Program-made: the position numbers and the translations under genes | Shown here: piece by piece, positions 8,793 to 21,100 of the stretch | Layout: each line of letters begins with the position of its first letter | Numbering within the stretch: position 1 is the first letter of the stretch | Notes under the pieces: model-generated | What the model saw: only the letters and a program-made list of their open reading frames with translations | Told to the model about the DNA's origin: nothing | Databases searched by the model: none | NCBI GenBank assembly: GCA_948470475.1 | Contig: OX419339.1 | Span: 12,229,863 to 12,293,862, forward strand | Reading direction: 5' to 3' | DNA from: Galaxea fascicularis | Lineage: Eukaryota > Cnidaria > Anthozoa > Scleractinia > Euphylliidae | DNA length: 64,000 bases

Positions 8793-9746
8793 ATGAAGGC
8801 AGTGAAGCGACTTTTTATTGCTGGGGTGACCATGGGAGCATCAGTGATGGCCTATCTCTTCATCATGTCAACTAAATATTTAAATATACAGCCTGCTTTT
8901 CCAGCACAAGACTGTAAATCTTGGAAGACAAGTACACTCCAGCATAAAACAACTTTAATAACCAATACTGTTTGTACACAGTATTATTTCCTTCTTATTT
9001 TGGTGTCATCTGCACCACCAAATTTTGAAAGAAGAAATTTAATCCGCCAAATGTGGGGCAGTGATAATGCCATTACAGATAAGGCTAAGTGGAAGACATT
9101 CTTTCTTCTTGGTCAAACAAGAAGTCAAATGCTGTCAGCTTTACTCAAAAATGAGGAGAGAAACTTTGGAGATATAATTCGTGGTAACTATTATGAACAT
9201 TACTGGAACCAGAGTTTCAAGGTAGCGATGGGTTTTGAATGGGCAGCAAGATATTGCAACTTTTCCTTTCTGTTAAAGGCAGATGATGATGTGTTTGTTA
9301 ACACTAAAGATTTGATCCTTTATTTGCAACAAGCATCAACACCTAAGAGAGGACTGTACATGGGTAAAACCTATGTCAGAGCTAAACCACAGCATGATGG
9401 AAAACACAGTGTGAGCTTGGATGAATTTTCTGGTTTAACTTATCCAGACTACTGTAGTGGAGCTGGTTATGTTCTCTCCTATGATGTAGTTGAGTGCCTT
9501 GTTCCTTTATTTGATGTGGTAAATCCATTCAAGATTGATGATACGTATGTTGGAATACTTGTCAACAAAGCTGGCTTTGTTGCAGTTAATCACAAGTGGT
9601 TTATTGTTCCTTTGAGTCACTATGATGATTGCCATTTTCTGCCAAACACTTTTATTCAACACCGTGCTATTGGAGAATGCTTAATCAAACTGTACAGAAT
9701 GCACTCTACAAGCTTTTATGATTCAATTTTAGGATCATACTTCTAA
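8793..9746 (+). CDS. Beta-1,3-galactosyltransferase-like glycosyltransferase (GT31), copy 2
   Basis: Intronless 317-aa frame from ATG 8793, highly similar to copy 1. The same N-terminal anchor (about residues 6-26) and ordered motifs are present: RRNLIRQMWG, TFFLLGQTR, DDDVFVN, CSGAGYVLSYD. It differs in the acidic motif near the C-terminus: copy 1 has WIEDVYVG, this copy KIDDTYVG, a conservative E-to-D change plus V-to-T at positions normally well conserved in GT31. The metal-binding DDD is intact but preceded by Ala instead of Thr. The frame is open to the end, so the copy is probably expressed, possibly with altered acceptor preference (inference). Golgi lumen location is expected. Confidence 0.9.
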   Translation: MKAVKRLFIAGVTMGASVMAYLFIMSTKYLNIQPAFPAQDCKSWKTSTLQHKTTLITNTVCTQYYFLLILVSSAPPNFERRNLIRQMWGSDNAITDKAKWKTFFLLGQTRSQMLSALLKNEERNFGDIIRGNYYEHYWNQSFKVAMGFEWAARYCNFSFLLKADDDVFVNTKDLILYLQQASTPKRGLYMGKTYVRAKPQHDGKHSVSLDEFSGLTYPDYCSGAGYVLSYDVVECLVPLFDVVNPFKIDDTYVGILVNKAGFVAVNHKWFIVPLSHYDDCHFLPNTFIQHRAIGECLIKLYRMHSTSFYDSILGSYF

Positions 9747-9815
9747 TGTTGTGATCAGTAGTGAAAAAAAAAAAGTATTTATAAAAAAAATAATGTCAGC
9801 TAGAAACAAAAGACA

Positions 9816-9821
9816 AATAAA
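9816..9821 (+). terminator. Candidate poly(A) signal AATAAA of GT31 copy 2
   Basis: AATAAA 70 bases after the stop codon in an A-rich 3' flank. Supported by position only. Confidence 0.35.
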
Positions 9822-9829
9822 TGTAAAAA

Positions 9830-9960
9830 TCTGATTCTATAAGTGGAACTTTCTCCAGAAAGAACACTTAAAAGAAAACAATGGTTTGATGTTTAGCCAA
9901 AGTATTGAAAATTGGATGAAATTGATGTGAAAATTGAGCCAAAAATGAGAAAAAAAATCA
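9830..9960. repeat. Right end of duplicated GT31 segment, copy 2
   Basis: Matches 1855-1960. It lacks the 162-bp MITE found there and so shows the empty insertion site. Confidence 0.6.
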
Positions 9961-10014
9961 TGGAAAACTGTGCGCTTCGAAAAATGGTTGAATGTCCAAA
10001 ATAAAACCACGCCA

Positions 10015-10095
10015 TCAAAACTGCTACAACTCCAAAAACTACCACAACTCTCAAAAATTTGACAACTCCAATAACTCACACAACTCCTACAACAA
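10015..10095. repeat. ACAACTCC-rich array, inverted relative to 7920-8335
   Basis: Repeated CTACAACTCC and CCACAACTC units are the reverse complement of the GAGTTGTRG motif upstream of copy 2. Short and degenerate. Confidence 0.5.
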
Positions 10096-10099
10096 AACA

Positions 10100-11791
10100 T
10101 TTTTGGTGAAAACTACATTTTCTACATACTTTTTTGTTAAAAAAAAAAAAACAAAACAAATGGAATTATGTAACTTTGTGAGTAGCTAAAGCTCTTTGAA
10201 AGTAAAGTTGGCTGTCTTTTTGTCCCACATTTGAGTGTTTAGCCCCTTAATTCCTGTTAGCTACTAGTTCAGTCAAACTTCTGCTTGTGGACAGTCCTCC
10301 CATAAGCGGAAACTAACAAACACCATCCAGCAATTCCTCCATTGAAACTATTCATTAACTACCTTTTGTAATAGTTTTTGGCTACAGTGGTGCTATTTTG
10401 GGTTATCACTAAAGGGCAAAATTACTGAATGCTGATTGGCTGAGACAGAGGGCATTTTTAGTAATCAGGAGGGCCAATTACTATGTCAGGGCTGTCACTA
10501 ATTTTTGAAGTAGGTGGGGATATGCAAAAAAATAGCCAGGGATTCCAGTTGCCATGGTGAGGTCAACATGCTGGTTTTCTATCAAAGTAGCCGGGAATAT
10601 ACCTCAAAATACCAGGGGGAAATCCCCGGCCCCAGGCTCTTAATGACAGCCCTGCTATGTTTTTTGTAAATCAGTTCAAACAAACTTTACAATGGCCAAC
10701 GTTATTCATTTGAAACAAAATTTGTCTTTTTGGCCAGGACTTTGGTTAAATCTCATTGAATCGATTGGTTGGTTAGAAATTTGATTGAAATTTGTATTCA
10801 CATTAAGCAGGCTTCGAATGAGAAATGACTCGTGCAATTTCGGCAACTTCTGAAAACACGCATGATGATTAATCCTTAATTTTACTCTGCCCCATGCGAT
10901 TACCAATACAAGTAATTTAATTATTACTCTAAATAACCTAAACATAAAGGCAAGTGGAAACTCCAAGCAAATTTTGAGTATCATAAAATAATCACTATAA
11001 CAGTAATTATTCGAGGCACGGCATTCATGGAAAACAAGTTATAGTGTTTATTCATATAATGTCATTTTAGCTTTTGGTATTGTAATTTTTGTTTGTATTT
11101 TTACCCCATACAGTCTGGTTTTTCAAGCATGATTGAATTTTCATTGTGAATGAATTATAAAGGTTAATTATTTACTTCGTTATAATGTAAGCAATGAACT
11201 TGAGAAAAAAGTTTGGAAAATCACCCATACCCCACCCCCCCCCCCCCTACCCAACCCACAATGTGCCCACACACATATGAAATTAATCTCCACAAAAGCA
11301 GCTTTAACGATCTCCTCAAACTGCTAAGACCAGATCAAGTTTACCAACAAGTAACACAATGAAGATGCTATAAATAATGTACTTGGTCAAAAGATATGTC
11401 TGAGCAATGATAAATCTGAATGCAATTATTGAAAAAGAAATGCACAAATATCTTATGAGTAAAGGCCATGTATATGTATTTTTCAACATCTAGCTATACA
11501 ATTTTGAAATTGGTCAGCCATCCATTTAACTACATATCTTGAGGCCTTGACTAGTTAAAAAGCCATCAGACACACTACATCCAAAAAAAATAATTAACAT
11601 AGCTCACTGATTCAATACCTGCAGTACCCCTGTTTGCACCATCATAAGAAGGGAAAGAAATTTGCTCTTCTTTACAAGTTAGTTGCAACAGTAGTTAATG
11701 GCAAAATGCACATCAAAGTACCTGTACAATTTCTAAAATTAAATAAACCTCAGTCCCAGTTCTTCTAGAATGATCTGGGTATATTTGACTG
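10100..11791. other. Intergenic region between GT31 copy 2 and CFAP418 3' end
   Basis: No gene is recognised. It holds a MITE (10,487-10,654) and phrases of a dispersed repeat also seen near 24,000 and 57,000 (GATTGGCTGAGA-like, and CTCGTGCAATTTCGG near 10,830). A C-run lies at 11,236-11,248. The remainder is AT-rich; the CFAP418 3' UTR should lie at the right end. Confidence 0.4.
10487..10654. mobile_element. 168-bp MITE, TIR CAGGGCTGTCA, copy 1
   Basis: Starts CAGGGCTGTCACTAA and ends TTAATGACAGCCCTG, flanked by the 6-bp direct repeat CTATGT (10,481-10,486 and 10,655-10,660). Internal phrases GTAGGTGGGGATAT and AACATGCTGGTTTT are shared with copies at 16,854 and about 18,144. Probable hAT-like non-autonomous family (inference from terminus). 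Confidence 0.75.
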
Positions 11792-14700
11792 TCAGCTGTG
11801 TTTACCGCAAACCCACTTCAACTGTGGATCACTAGACCAAAGCTCTGTAAGCTGTACAATGGATTTCCATGAACACTGACAGGCATAAGCACAGCAACCT
11901 GAGAATCACAATCATGTCACAGGTTGAGAACAGACTAGTCAGTATATATATTTCCTATTGCCTGGGGATGGTCACAGAAATGGGTTTCAATATCTTCATG
12001 GTTGGACAAACTGTGAGACAGGATAGATTGATGTCATATCATTCCTCCAGTAAAAAAACACTAGTCTTAGAACAAGGCAGATGCCTTGGAAAGAGTTGGA
12101 AAGAAAGTAACACCAATTTGGTTTCACTTAAACTTGTCAGAAAATTTCAAATTAATTAATTAACTTCCATCCTCAGACCAGTCTGGATACAATGTTTAAG
12201 TTACATTTAAAACCATTGCAAAACCAGCAGCATGATGAAACATTTTGGTCACTTTTGAACAATTTCAGAACCATCAGTGTTTCATAGTTCATTTGGCATA
12301 GGGCAAAAGTTTGAGTTCTTTCTGGACATGTAAAAAAATATTATTAGTCTTGTCTGAAGTATTAGTCACCACTTCAACTTGTACAGACTGTACTTACATT
12401 GTATAACATCAGCAACATGATAGTATCAAAACACTTACCCCTTTTCTTTCTAAGCTTGCTTCTAAGCTTATCAAAATCTGGTATATTATTTCTGAAGAAT
12501 AAATAATCACAATCCGGTTGCCACTCATAGTCATCTAGGATAACCACACTGAAATCACAAGATGTGCAGCGAAGCTTGTCACACACTCTGAAACAGAAAA
12601 AAAACATTTTGTGCAAAAAGTGCAGTTGAAAATGACAAGGCAATGCTTGGTGTAAAAAGGGCTCACATTGTGATTTGACCGTAAAATCCTACATTGAAGG
12701 CTTATGCACTCGGCGCTCACAAGAGTGCCCCCCTCCCCCCTTTACAAAACAACCTAGTCATGGCCCTGGTGGTACCTTTGTTCTGATCCAGTACAGAGTC
12801 CTCTGGAAAACTTGGAGCCCCCAAGAAGTACCTTTACACATCGCTTCCTTGACAAACTGGAATCATTTTGATTCGAGGTGGGTAGAAATGTCAAGGGCTG
12901 AGGAAAACAAAATTAAAGATGTACGGGTGTATTAGATAGTGAATGTTGGTTCACAATTTAAAAACTTTTAAAATGAGTTGTAGAACTAACCAGCAAAGGT
13001 GGGCATGTTAGTAAAACCTGCTGTCAGAAAAAAACTTTGACCAAGTATCTTCTATTTACAGCTTTCAAACATTTTTGAAATCAAACTGTCCAGAAACTGA
13101 TATTGGAATCTTTAACTATTCACCTTCCCCCACCCCCACCCCTCCCCCCTCCACTTCTCCAAAACATATGAGAAAAATATGGGTGCTTTCCATTTGTCAG
13201 AACTGGCCAGCCAGACCGGTCATTTTGAAAATGAAATAGGCTTCTTCGGAGAGTTTTTGCTAAAAAAAAACATTCCTGCTAAGCATACTATGTAGAAATA
13301 AACTGATCTGTTTGGACAGTTCTTATTAATAGTGGAATTTTCTTTACAAATGGACTGGGCTGGCCGGCCAGTTCTGACTAATGGTAAGCGCCCTGTGGCT
13401 GATTTAATTAATAGGTGGTTTGCAGCCAATCTCTAGAGACAGAGGTAACAATGGTGAAATGAACAAATACTGGTGGACGTCCAAAGCAAGCTAATGAGAG
13501 ATCTATTGTTTACCTTCCACCAGCATGGTGACGATGACCTAACGTAAAAACCACCTAACGAATACTGCAACTTGGGACTGGCCAAGTTATATTATTCAAA
13601 GTGTAGAATGCCCAAGCAATTTTATCCTTGGTTTAAATTTTATTTTTCTTTGCTTTGTCAATAAAAATTAAACCAAGAACAAAATTGAACCACAACACAT
13701 CGATGTAATGGGAATTGACAGAACCATCACTGATCTATCAAGCCAACTATTGGCAACTCTCCGCGGGCATCAGGTTATTATGCACCTATCAGTGTCAAGC
13801 CCGAGGGGGGGGGGTCGGGCAACCCACAGGAATTTGACTGTCACGTATATCCCCAGGGTAGGGATTTTGATCGGACATCATGGCCCCAGGGTGGGGAATT
13901 TTATTGCTTTCCTCTTGTATGCAACAAGAACTGAAGGGGATTTTGATACTTTTGACAATTATTTTTTGCCCGAGGATGGGGATTTTGATTTTTCTTTTTT
14001 CAGAAAATGTCAAAATCCCCACCCTATGCCCGACCCCCCCCCCCCCTCGGGCTTGACAATGATAGGTGCATTACATTACCAGAATACTTACTTAACGTTA
14101 TTGCTTGGCAACTAGTTCAAACTATGGCTTGTGATACGATGTCCTACAGCATTAAGAGCAATTTCGATGGGAAGATATAAGCATATTTATTTCAAAAGTG
14201 CAGTCCAACAAACGTATATCTCCTAATGCACCTATCAATGTTTAGACGGAGAGGGGGGGGGGGTACGGGCAAAGATGTGGCATATTTGAACACTTCTGTT
14301 GTCCCCTCTCTGGGGAATTTGACCACTTGTACTAATTAAAGTTCAAATATTATAAAGGATTGTTAAACTATTTCCAGTCCCAAGGGTCGGGAATTTGACC
14401 AAAAAATTCAAATGAAAATTCAAATGACACACCTTTGCCCGTACCCCTCCCCCCCCCCCCCCCCTCTCCGTCTAAACATTGATAGGTGCATAATATACTT
14501 AAGCTTATCGCAAGTTCGTTTTTCTGTTTTTACCTCGTCAATTAGTTCAGGAATGTCTGGTCCGTCATCCATACACTCTTTAATCATGTCGTAGAGCTCA
14601 TCTTGTTCAACATTTTTACCCTTTAAACTATTAAAAAAAAACAGGCATTTTTAGGCTGTCCTTCCAAGCATATGGAAAAATACAAACAGTTTACAATATG

Positions 14701-14861
14701 ATCGCGAAAAAAGCTGGCAACCTTTTCGATTTGTCCTCATTTTTGGTAGCCTTCTTGGAGCTGGAGTTTGTTTTGCTCGGCGGTTTTTGGCGGGGTTTAC
14801 CGGAGCTGTTGCAAAACTTCGTTTCACACTCATCGAGTAAATCATCTATGTCGTCTGCCAT
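11792..14861 (-). CDS. CFAP418: CFAP418 (C8orf37), cilia- and photoreceptor-associated protein
   Basis: Five exons on the minus strand: 14861-14722, 14627-14534, 12897-12776, 12587-12439, 11898 to about 11792 (last coordinate uncertain by one base). Phases join cleanly to about 203 aa, close to the 207 aa of human C8orf37. The N-terminus [17 protein letters not shown] matches the family opening. The C-terminal half carries the family signature: LGGS...[25 protein letters not shown], then AYACQCSW and WVCGKH at the end. The protein is linked to cilia and photoreceptor outer segments, with retinal disease in humans; its biochemical role is poorly defined. Exon 1 uses a weak donor (GTTGCC), chosen because it alone keeps the frame. 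It starts 329 bp from PEPD, head-to-head. Intron 2 carries three MITEs. Confidence 0.9.
13181..13393. mobile_element. 213-bp MITE in CFAP418 intron 2
   Basis: The left end GGGTGCTTTCCATTTGTCAG is mirrored by CTGACTAATGGTAAGCGCCC ending at 13,393. The arms continue through CAGAACTGGCC. No coding content and no clear target duplication. Confidence 0.65.
13781..14070. mobile_element. PIF/Harbinger-like MITE, TSD TTA
   Basis: The ends TGCACCTATCAGTGTCAAGC and GCTTGACAATGATAGGTGCA are inverted repeats. They are flanked by TTA on both sides (13,778-13,780; 14,071-14,073), the 3-bp TWA duplication typical of PIF/Harbinger. Each arm contains a run of 9-14 G/C next to a GGTCGGGCA phrase. It is a sibling of the next element. 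Confidence 0.75.
14227..14490. mobile_element. PIF/Harbinger-like MITE, TSD TAA
   Basis: The ends TGCACCTATCAATGTTTAGA and TCTAAACATTGATAGGTGCA are perfect inverted repeats flanked by TAA (14,224-14,226; 14,491-14,493). G and C runs of 10-18 bases sit within the arms beside TACGGGCAAA. It shares its first 11 terminal bases with the element at 13,781. It ends just before CFAP418 exon 2 (14,534). Confidence 0.8.
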
Positions 14862-15189
14862 TGCGTGAAAAGTGAAAAACCATCAACTATAAACGAGGAA
14901 CAAGGGCAGACATGGTGAGATCACAGCTTCAAAGTAAGCCAAGGAGCCTGAGAACGAGTGCCACGAGACTTGCCGACGAACTTCGGTAAATTCCGACGAA
15001 ATTTCGGGACAATCCGAAGGCTTTAATGACATGACCTCACACATTACTTCTTCAGTTCTTGTGTTCTCGTGGAGCTGCACTATACCATACAAGGGAGACT
15101 TAAAGACTTAAATAGGGAGACTATATGGAGCCTACCATGGATCATATGGCCATTTTCGCTCCTTTCTTGTTATAGAAAGACCCAGAAGG
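14862..15189. promoter_or_regulatory. Candidate bidirectional promoter CFAP418 / PEPD
   Basis: 328 bases separate the divergent start codons at 14,861 (minus) and 15,190 (plus). There is no TATA-like element at a fitting distance and no repeat. A shared, TATA-less promoter is inferred from spacing alone. Exact transcription starts cannot be read. Confidence 0.5.
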
Positions 15190-18100
15190 ATGTCTGCATT
15201 AATTGTCCCGTGAGTACATGTCTCATTTTCGCTTCGTAAGATGTTATTGCATTGAAGGTTAGGTTCTTGAATTTTATGCAAATGTAGGGTCCCGTAGTAC
15301 AGCATAGTACAGCAGTCATCGGAGAATCGCAACGGACCTCCAGAAGTTGCTTAATTACAAAGTCGTAGAATCGCAAAATACATTCGTAGAGTACAGAAGA
15401 TTCCTGTATAACTAAGTGCTAAAATAGCGTCGCAAATGGGGACCTCTGGTAGCCTAGCATTCTTAACACAACGACGCCCTTTACTTCAAAGGGTGTAGGT
15501 GAAGTCGCCCCATCGCCTTGTCGCCCCGAGTTACGTAGCCCCAACTTAAGTTACCACGCCCCAACATCCGAGTTGTGTAGCCCCAACATCCGAGGAACAA
15601 ACCCTAACCCGTACCCGTAAGAAATCGTTCAAGGTCAATCGATCTTCTACATTTATCAATCGATAAAACTTACAAACTGGATGTTGGGGCGAGGTAACTT
15701 AAGATGGGGCTACGTAACTCGGGGCGACAAGGCGATGGGGCGACATCACCTGACACCACTTCAAATATCTCCTTCCTATGGGTGGATCGCCCGTCGATGA
15801 CATGGGTTTCAACAAAACACTGGCCCTGGGCCAACTGAACCGACTGACTCTCCTTACAGACCCCCTCAAAAATTCACTGTCAGAGTAAATCAAAAAGTTA
15901 TAAATGTATGGAGATGGAATAAAATTCTGGCATTTCACAGATGGCGGTAGGGTTCACAAGCCCCTCTTGACCAATAATTATTAAGGTCATTAAGGTGTAC
16001 ATATATGTGAATTTTAGGGGAAGTGGGGGGGGGGGGGGAATTCAGCAAGAGTGATCTGTGTTTTGTTGATACCCTGATCTTGTTGTTGTTCAAATGGCAT
16101 CCAACAAGAGGTGGGGTGTTTTTACAATCTTGACTTCACTGTGGAGCAGTCTAACTTTCAAATTGAAAAAAGCCACTTTACTGTCCCACCTTTAAATGGA
16201 TAAGGAGAAGTTCCTAAATTTTTCCAATCTTAAACTTAAAATCTATTATTATTGAATTTTGTGACACACATCTTAAACTTTGACAGGATATGATGTATGC
16301 CATGCTCAAAGCACCTTTGCTACATTTAGGTCTTACAACTGCCAAATGCATATGTTTGCTTTTATTCTAAGGTCATGCTTTCAGCTTGGAAATCACACAC
16401 TGGCTGTTGCTGTTAGTCTTCATGCCACCAATAGAAAGCGGCTTTGTGATCGCTTAAAGAGTGGGAAAGGTGTATCTGCTGGTGCGATAGTTTTGTTGCA
16501 AGGTGGAGAACAGCAGCAACGATATTGCACTGATACAGACATCGTGTTCCGTCAGGTGATATGATTAAAAATAAAGTGCGTTGTTATGAAAATTAGACAT
16601 ACAGTGCATATAGCAGTCATTAATTTTGTTTTCAAACAATCAATCAATGAGATTTTTTATCACACAAAATAATATCAATAATAATTATAAGGACTTAATA
16701 ACAATAATAAGGATTTAACTTATGATTCTCTTTGCATCATGGCAATTGGTTTATAAATGCAACTTAGGTGGTCAAATTTCCACGTATCAAAGTTTTAGAG
16801 TAATCGACCCACTGTTCTTGCTGGGAACTGATCACTGTTATGTTTATACTTAGCAGGGCTGTCACTAACATGAATTTTTGAAGTGGGTAGGATATACAAA
16901 AAAAAAAGTAACCAAGGATTCCAGTTGCTGTTATTGAAGTCAACATGCTGGTTTTATATCAAAGTAGCCAGGGATAGACCTCAAAAATTATACAAGGGGA
17001 AAATCCCTGCTCCCAGGCCCCTAATGACAGCCCTACCTACGTAGTGATCTCTTTTAAAATATAAGCAAAGCTGTGGGGTTTTTTTTATCTTCAGGAGTCC
17101 TTCTTTCATTGGACCTTTGGGGTGCTGGAAGCTGACTGTTTTGGTGCTGTGGAAATAGACACAACACGTTCAATCCTCTTTTTTCCTCGCCTTCCTCCTG
17201 AGTATGCCATTTGGATGGGAAAGTTAGTGCTTAATTGAACTAGAGCAATCATCTGATAATGATCACACAGGTACCAAAACTTAAGTTTGGACCTGTTTTA
17301 CTTTGCTTTGGGATTAGTCAACAAAATGAACATGGCAGCTTAATCCTCAACCATTATAAGAATCAAAAACCAAATCAAGTTTGACTTGATCATCCAAGTT
17401 TACTAGTTGCTCTTGATGCAGGCTGCACTTAACTGCCTTGAACTCTTAATGGTTATATTTTATGTTCTGTCTGTTTAGGTCTTGCTCAGAATAACAACTT
17501 GGTTTTTTGCTTTCAAAACCCCAATGTAAAATTGCCTTAAGAGATCACTCAGTAATTGTGTTTGCTTTAAACCCTATGTAATCCACTAACACATTTAGTC
17601 CATAGTGTAAATTTATCCTTTCATACAGCTGCTCTAAAAAGTTTGAGATCATTCCAATAAAGTTCTGTGAGGTAATTCATTCCATTTCTGGTTTTGGTTC
17701 TATTTTGTTCCTAGTTCAATATCTGTGACAGAATATAATTATTTGTTCAGAACTTGGTTATTGTCAGTTATGACCAGGATGCCATCACAGTACAGTCTCT
17801 CTGGAAGTTGTGCCATGGTTGCACTGTACATACATGCATCTCATTAATTTGATACCTGCACCCAGTACCTACAGTACTGTGTAGTAGCTCTCCTATGTGT
17901 TTGAGCTACAGGTATAAGAATTTGACTAATGCAATCAAAACCAACTGGAACTGGTTGTTAAAATGTAAAGTGTGAAGCATTTAAATTTCTCAGATCACTT
18001 TCATCTAAACAAGTATGGATGACAGTCAATATTACAGTACATGTATCAAAGGTCTTCTTTCAGAGAAGACTGATAGATCCTGACAACCATAATATTGCAA

Positions 18101-21100
18101 ATAATACCAAAGTTTGCTGTAAGCCAACTTTTCATTATTACTGGCCGGGGGATGTCACCAATTTTTTAAGTAGGTGGGGATATACAAAAAATAGCCAGGG
18201 ATTCAATTAGCTGTTGTGAAGTCAACATGCTGGTTTTTTGTGTACCTGAAAATAAGAGGGGAAAATCCCTGGCCCTCAGCCTTCAATGACACTCCTGAGC
18301 ATTATTATGGCTTTCTTTTCATCTCAGGATACATGGCCTTGAGCATTTTAAGGACAAGTATGAAGTTGATGAAGTTTATTATACTGATGAGGTATGCTGG
18401 ACCATAATGGCATTTTGGGCAAATTATTATTTGTGCTGACTGTGCTCTTACATTTTTGACATGTATCAGTTCTTAGTCATTACTGGTAGTTAATTGCAGG
18501 GATGGAAATAACGGCCAGTGATTGGTAATAACCAATCAAATTTGCCAGCAAAAATGAAATAAAATTTCTCAAGAATTAAATAAAAACGTTAACTGGACAA
18601 AGCCAGCTGTCAATGACCTATCAATCTGTTTTCCCTTATTTCCATCTCTGAATTGAGATCAGAATTTGAGCTACATGGAGGTCAGCAAAAGAATTGCCTT
18701 GAATAAAGTGGAAGTTGAGGGAGGGGTCAGAAAGGAGAAAGCTCTCCTCCTATTTGCCAGTATTATTGCTTTATTTTGTAATTTTTACTTGCTCCAGACA
18801 TATCTTAAAAATGAGTCACAACAATAATTGTGCCTGACGTTGTGGCATTTTATTAACAGGAGCTGGGATTTGTTTGATATAAGTGTAAAAAGGTAAAATC
18901 CGTTCTTGCCCTTTGTGAATATTAGACTGTTCTGTAGATGCGCTGCCATGAGGAGCCTGGGCGGATGTGTAGGAAAATATTAATTATTTTGAGCTATTTG
19001 CCATGGAAAATTTCTGAATTCAAAGTAACATCCCACATAGCAATGCTATTCAACTTTAATTTGGATGGTACCATAAACAACTTTAACTTTGTAATTCTGT
19101 CAGTAGTTCTTCTGAATTATTAACATGTTATGATATAGTTTTCATTAATGTTCAGACATTGTAATTTGGTACTTTTCTATCCCCAGATAGCTGAGGTATT
19201 ACAAAAGAAGGCACCTTCTATTCTGCTGACCCTGGTTAGTTATTCAGTTGTAGCTAGTTGCTTTAATTTTGCTTTTCAATAGGCCTTTTGCAACAGTTAC
19301 TTACATGATCAGCTTTTCATAAAGATGAATGCAATCCATTTTAGGGAGATAAGTCTACAATGTTATAAATTATAATTTTAAATTATTATTAATAATTTAT
19401 CTATAAGGAGTGGAAGAACCAAATAGAACTTAGTAAGGAAATTCCTAGGATTTAAATATCTCAAAAGGGGTAATTTCTGTGCAAGCCTTTTTAAGTTAGA
19501 TAGAATTGTATGCAAATCTTTAACTCGGCAATGTTACTGTGCAATTGGCAACAGTTTTGTCCAAGATTGCAGTGGTATATGAAGATAGTTAATCTTGTCC
19601 TTCAATTTTCAGCGAGGTTGCAATACTGATTCAGGGCACTATTCTAGAGAGGCAGCTTTTGATGGAATAAGCAAGTGAGTTGGCCATTTTGCGGACCGGA
19701 TTTCATGATTTTCACTTCATGCTTTTCTCTACTGTCCAAAAGTTGTATTCCATTGAATAATTTTGTACATTCAATTTTTTTAGTGTAACTTTTTTTTCTG
19801 CAAAGGTGTGGTACGTGTCACTTTAGGACCAATAAATCAGAAGCAAAATGCACTGTGATGTGGTCATTTTGATCACCAGCTAAGCTAGCTTTGCAATTCA
19901 TTGAACTGAGAAGGGAAAAAATTATCAGCCAATCATACAATCTCGAGTGTGCCCTCAGCTATATCTTGACTGATCAACTGATATGTTTACGATTATCTTT
20001 AACACTAGCCAAAATGTTTTGGTGATTTGTTTGAAGGCTACTGGCCATGGACAGCAGTTTCATCGCTGACTCTACTGATTTATCCTGTTGTACAAAGAAG
20101 TCTGATCTTTTCCATCAATCGTGTGGTTGAAATTTGCAAGTGGGACCTTCCAAATGAAAACTATAATTGAGTAGCATTTTAACTGCTAATATTATCAAAT
20201 TGATGTTGCTACTGTGCTGCATTATTATCCTTAGATGATGGTTGTAATCTTTTTCAAGGGTTGTAAATAATTTGTGACATATTTTAGTAAAGATTTTGTC
20301 AAACACTGAGCTATTCAATTGATAACAAACTGTTAAGTGAAATACTTTCAATTGATTACAAGTGTTTTACAACAGTTTTTTTTACCTGTTGAACTTACCT
20401 CAAGTTCATTTATTTAGCTTTCCCAGACCTAGAACGGCCAGATGTCCTTGACAAACACTACTTTTGCCAACTATGGATAATTACCACCACTGAGTTTAAA
20501 GTATAACAAGATGTACATCTATCATAAATAATAATCAACTAACTATTACTGTAGTTTTCATATTATTTTATTTTAGGTTTAATGTGGACAATAGCATTTT
20601 GTATCCTGAGATTACAGAGTGGTGAGTTTTTGCAATTAGTGATTTACCTATGTAGCATAATCCAGGAGCTTCAGTGTGTTTGCTAGGGAGGAATATGGGG
20701 CACTCCACAATTAAGTCTGCACAATAATTATTATTATGTTTGCCATGGCACAATTGCAATGGCCATAGCAAAATAATATATTGCACAAAGCTTTATTTTA
20801 ATCTGTGAGATCGTGGCTGCAACTACATGTAAGTGAGCATGGAGTGATAATTCAAAATCATGCAGTGTTTGTGGCCATGCAGTTGAGTTGTTATGGTGCT
20901 AAAATTTTTACATGGGTATTGTTAAAATACCATTTTGTGTTCATTTGCACCAAGGCTATCATTGTGGACATTTTGTTAATAAGGAGTTAATGTTCACCTA
21001 ATTTAGTCAAGACATTCAATTTAGTGCTTGCTTTTCATCTGAAGCCGTGTTTTCAAGACCCCTCAAGAGTTAGAAGTGATGCGGTATGTGAACAGGGTCA

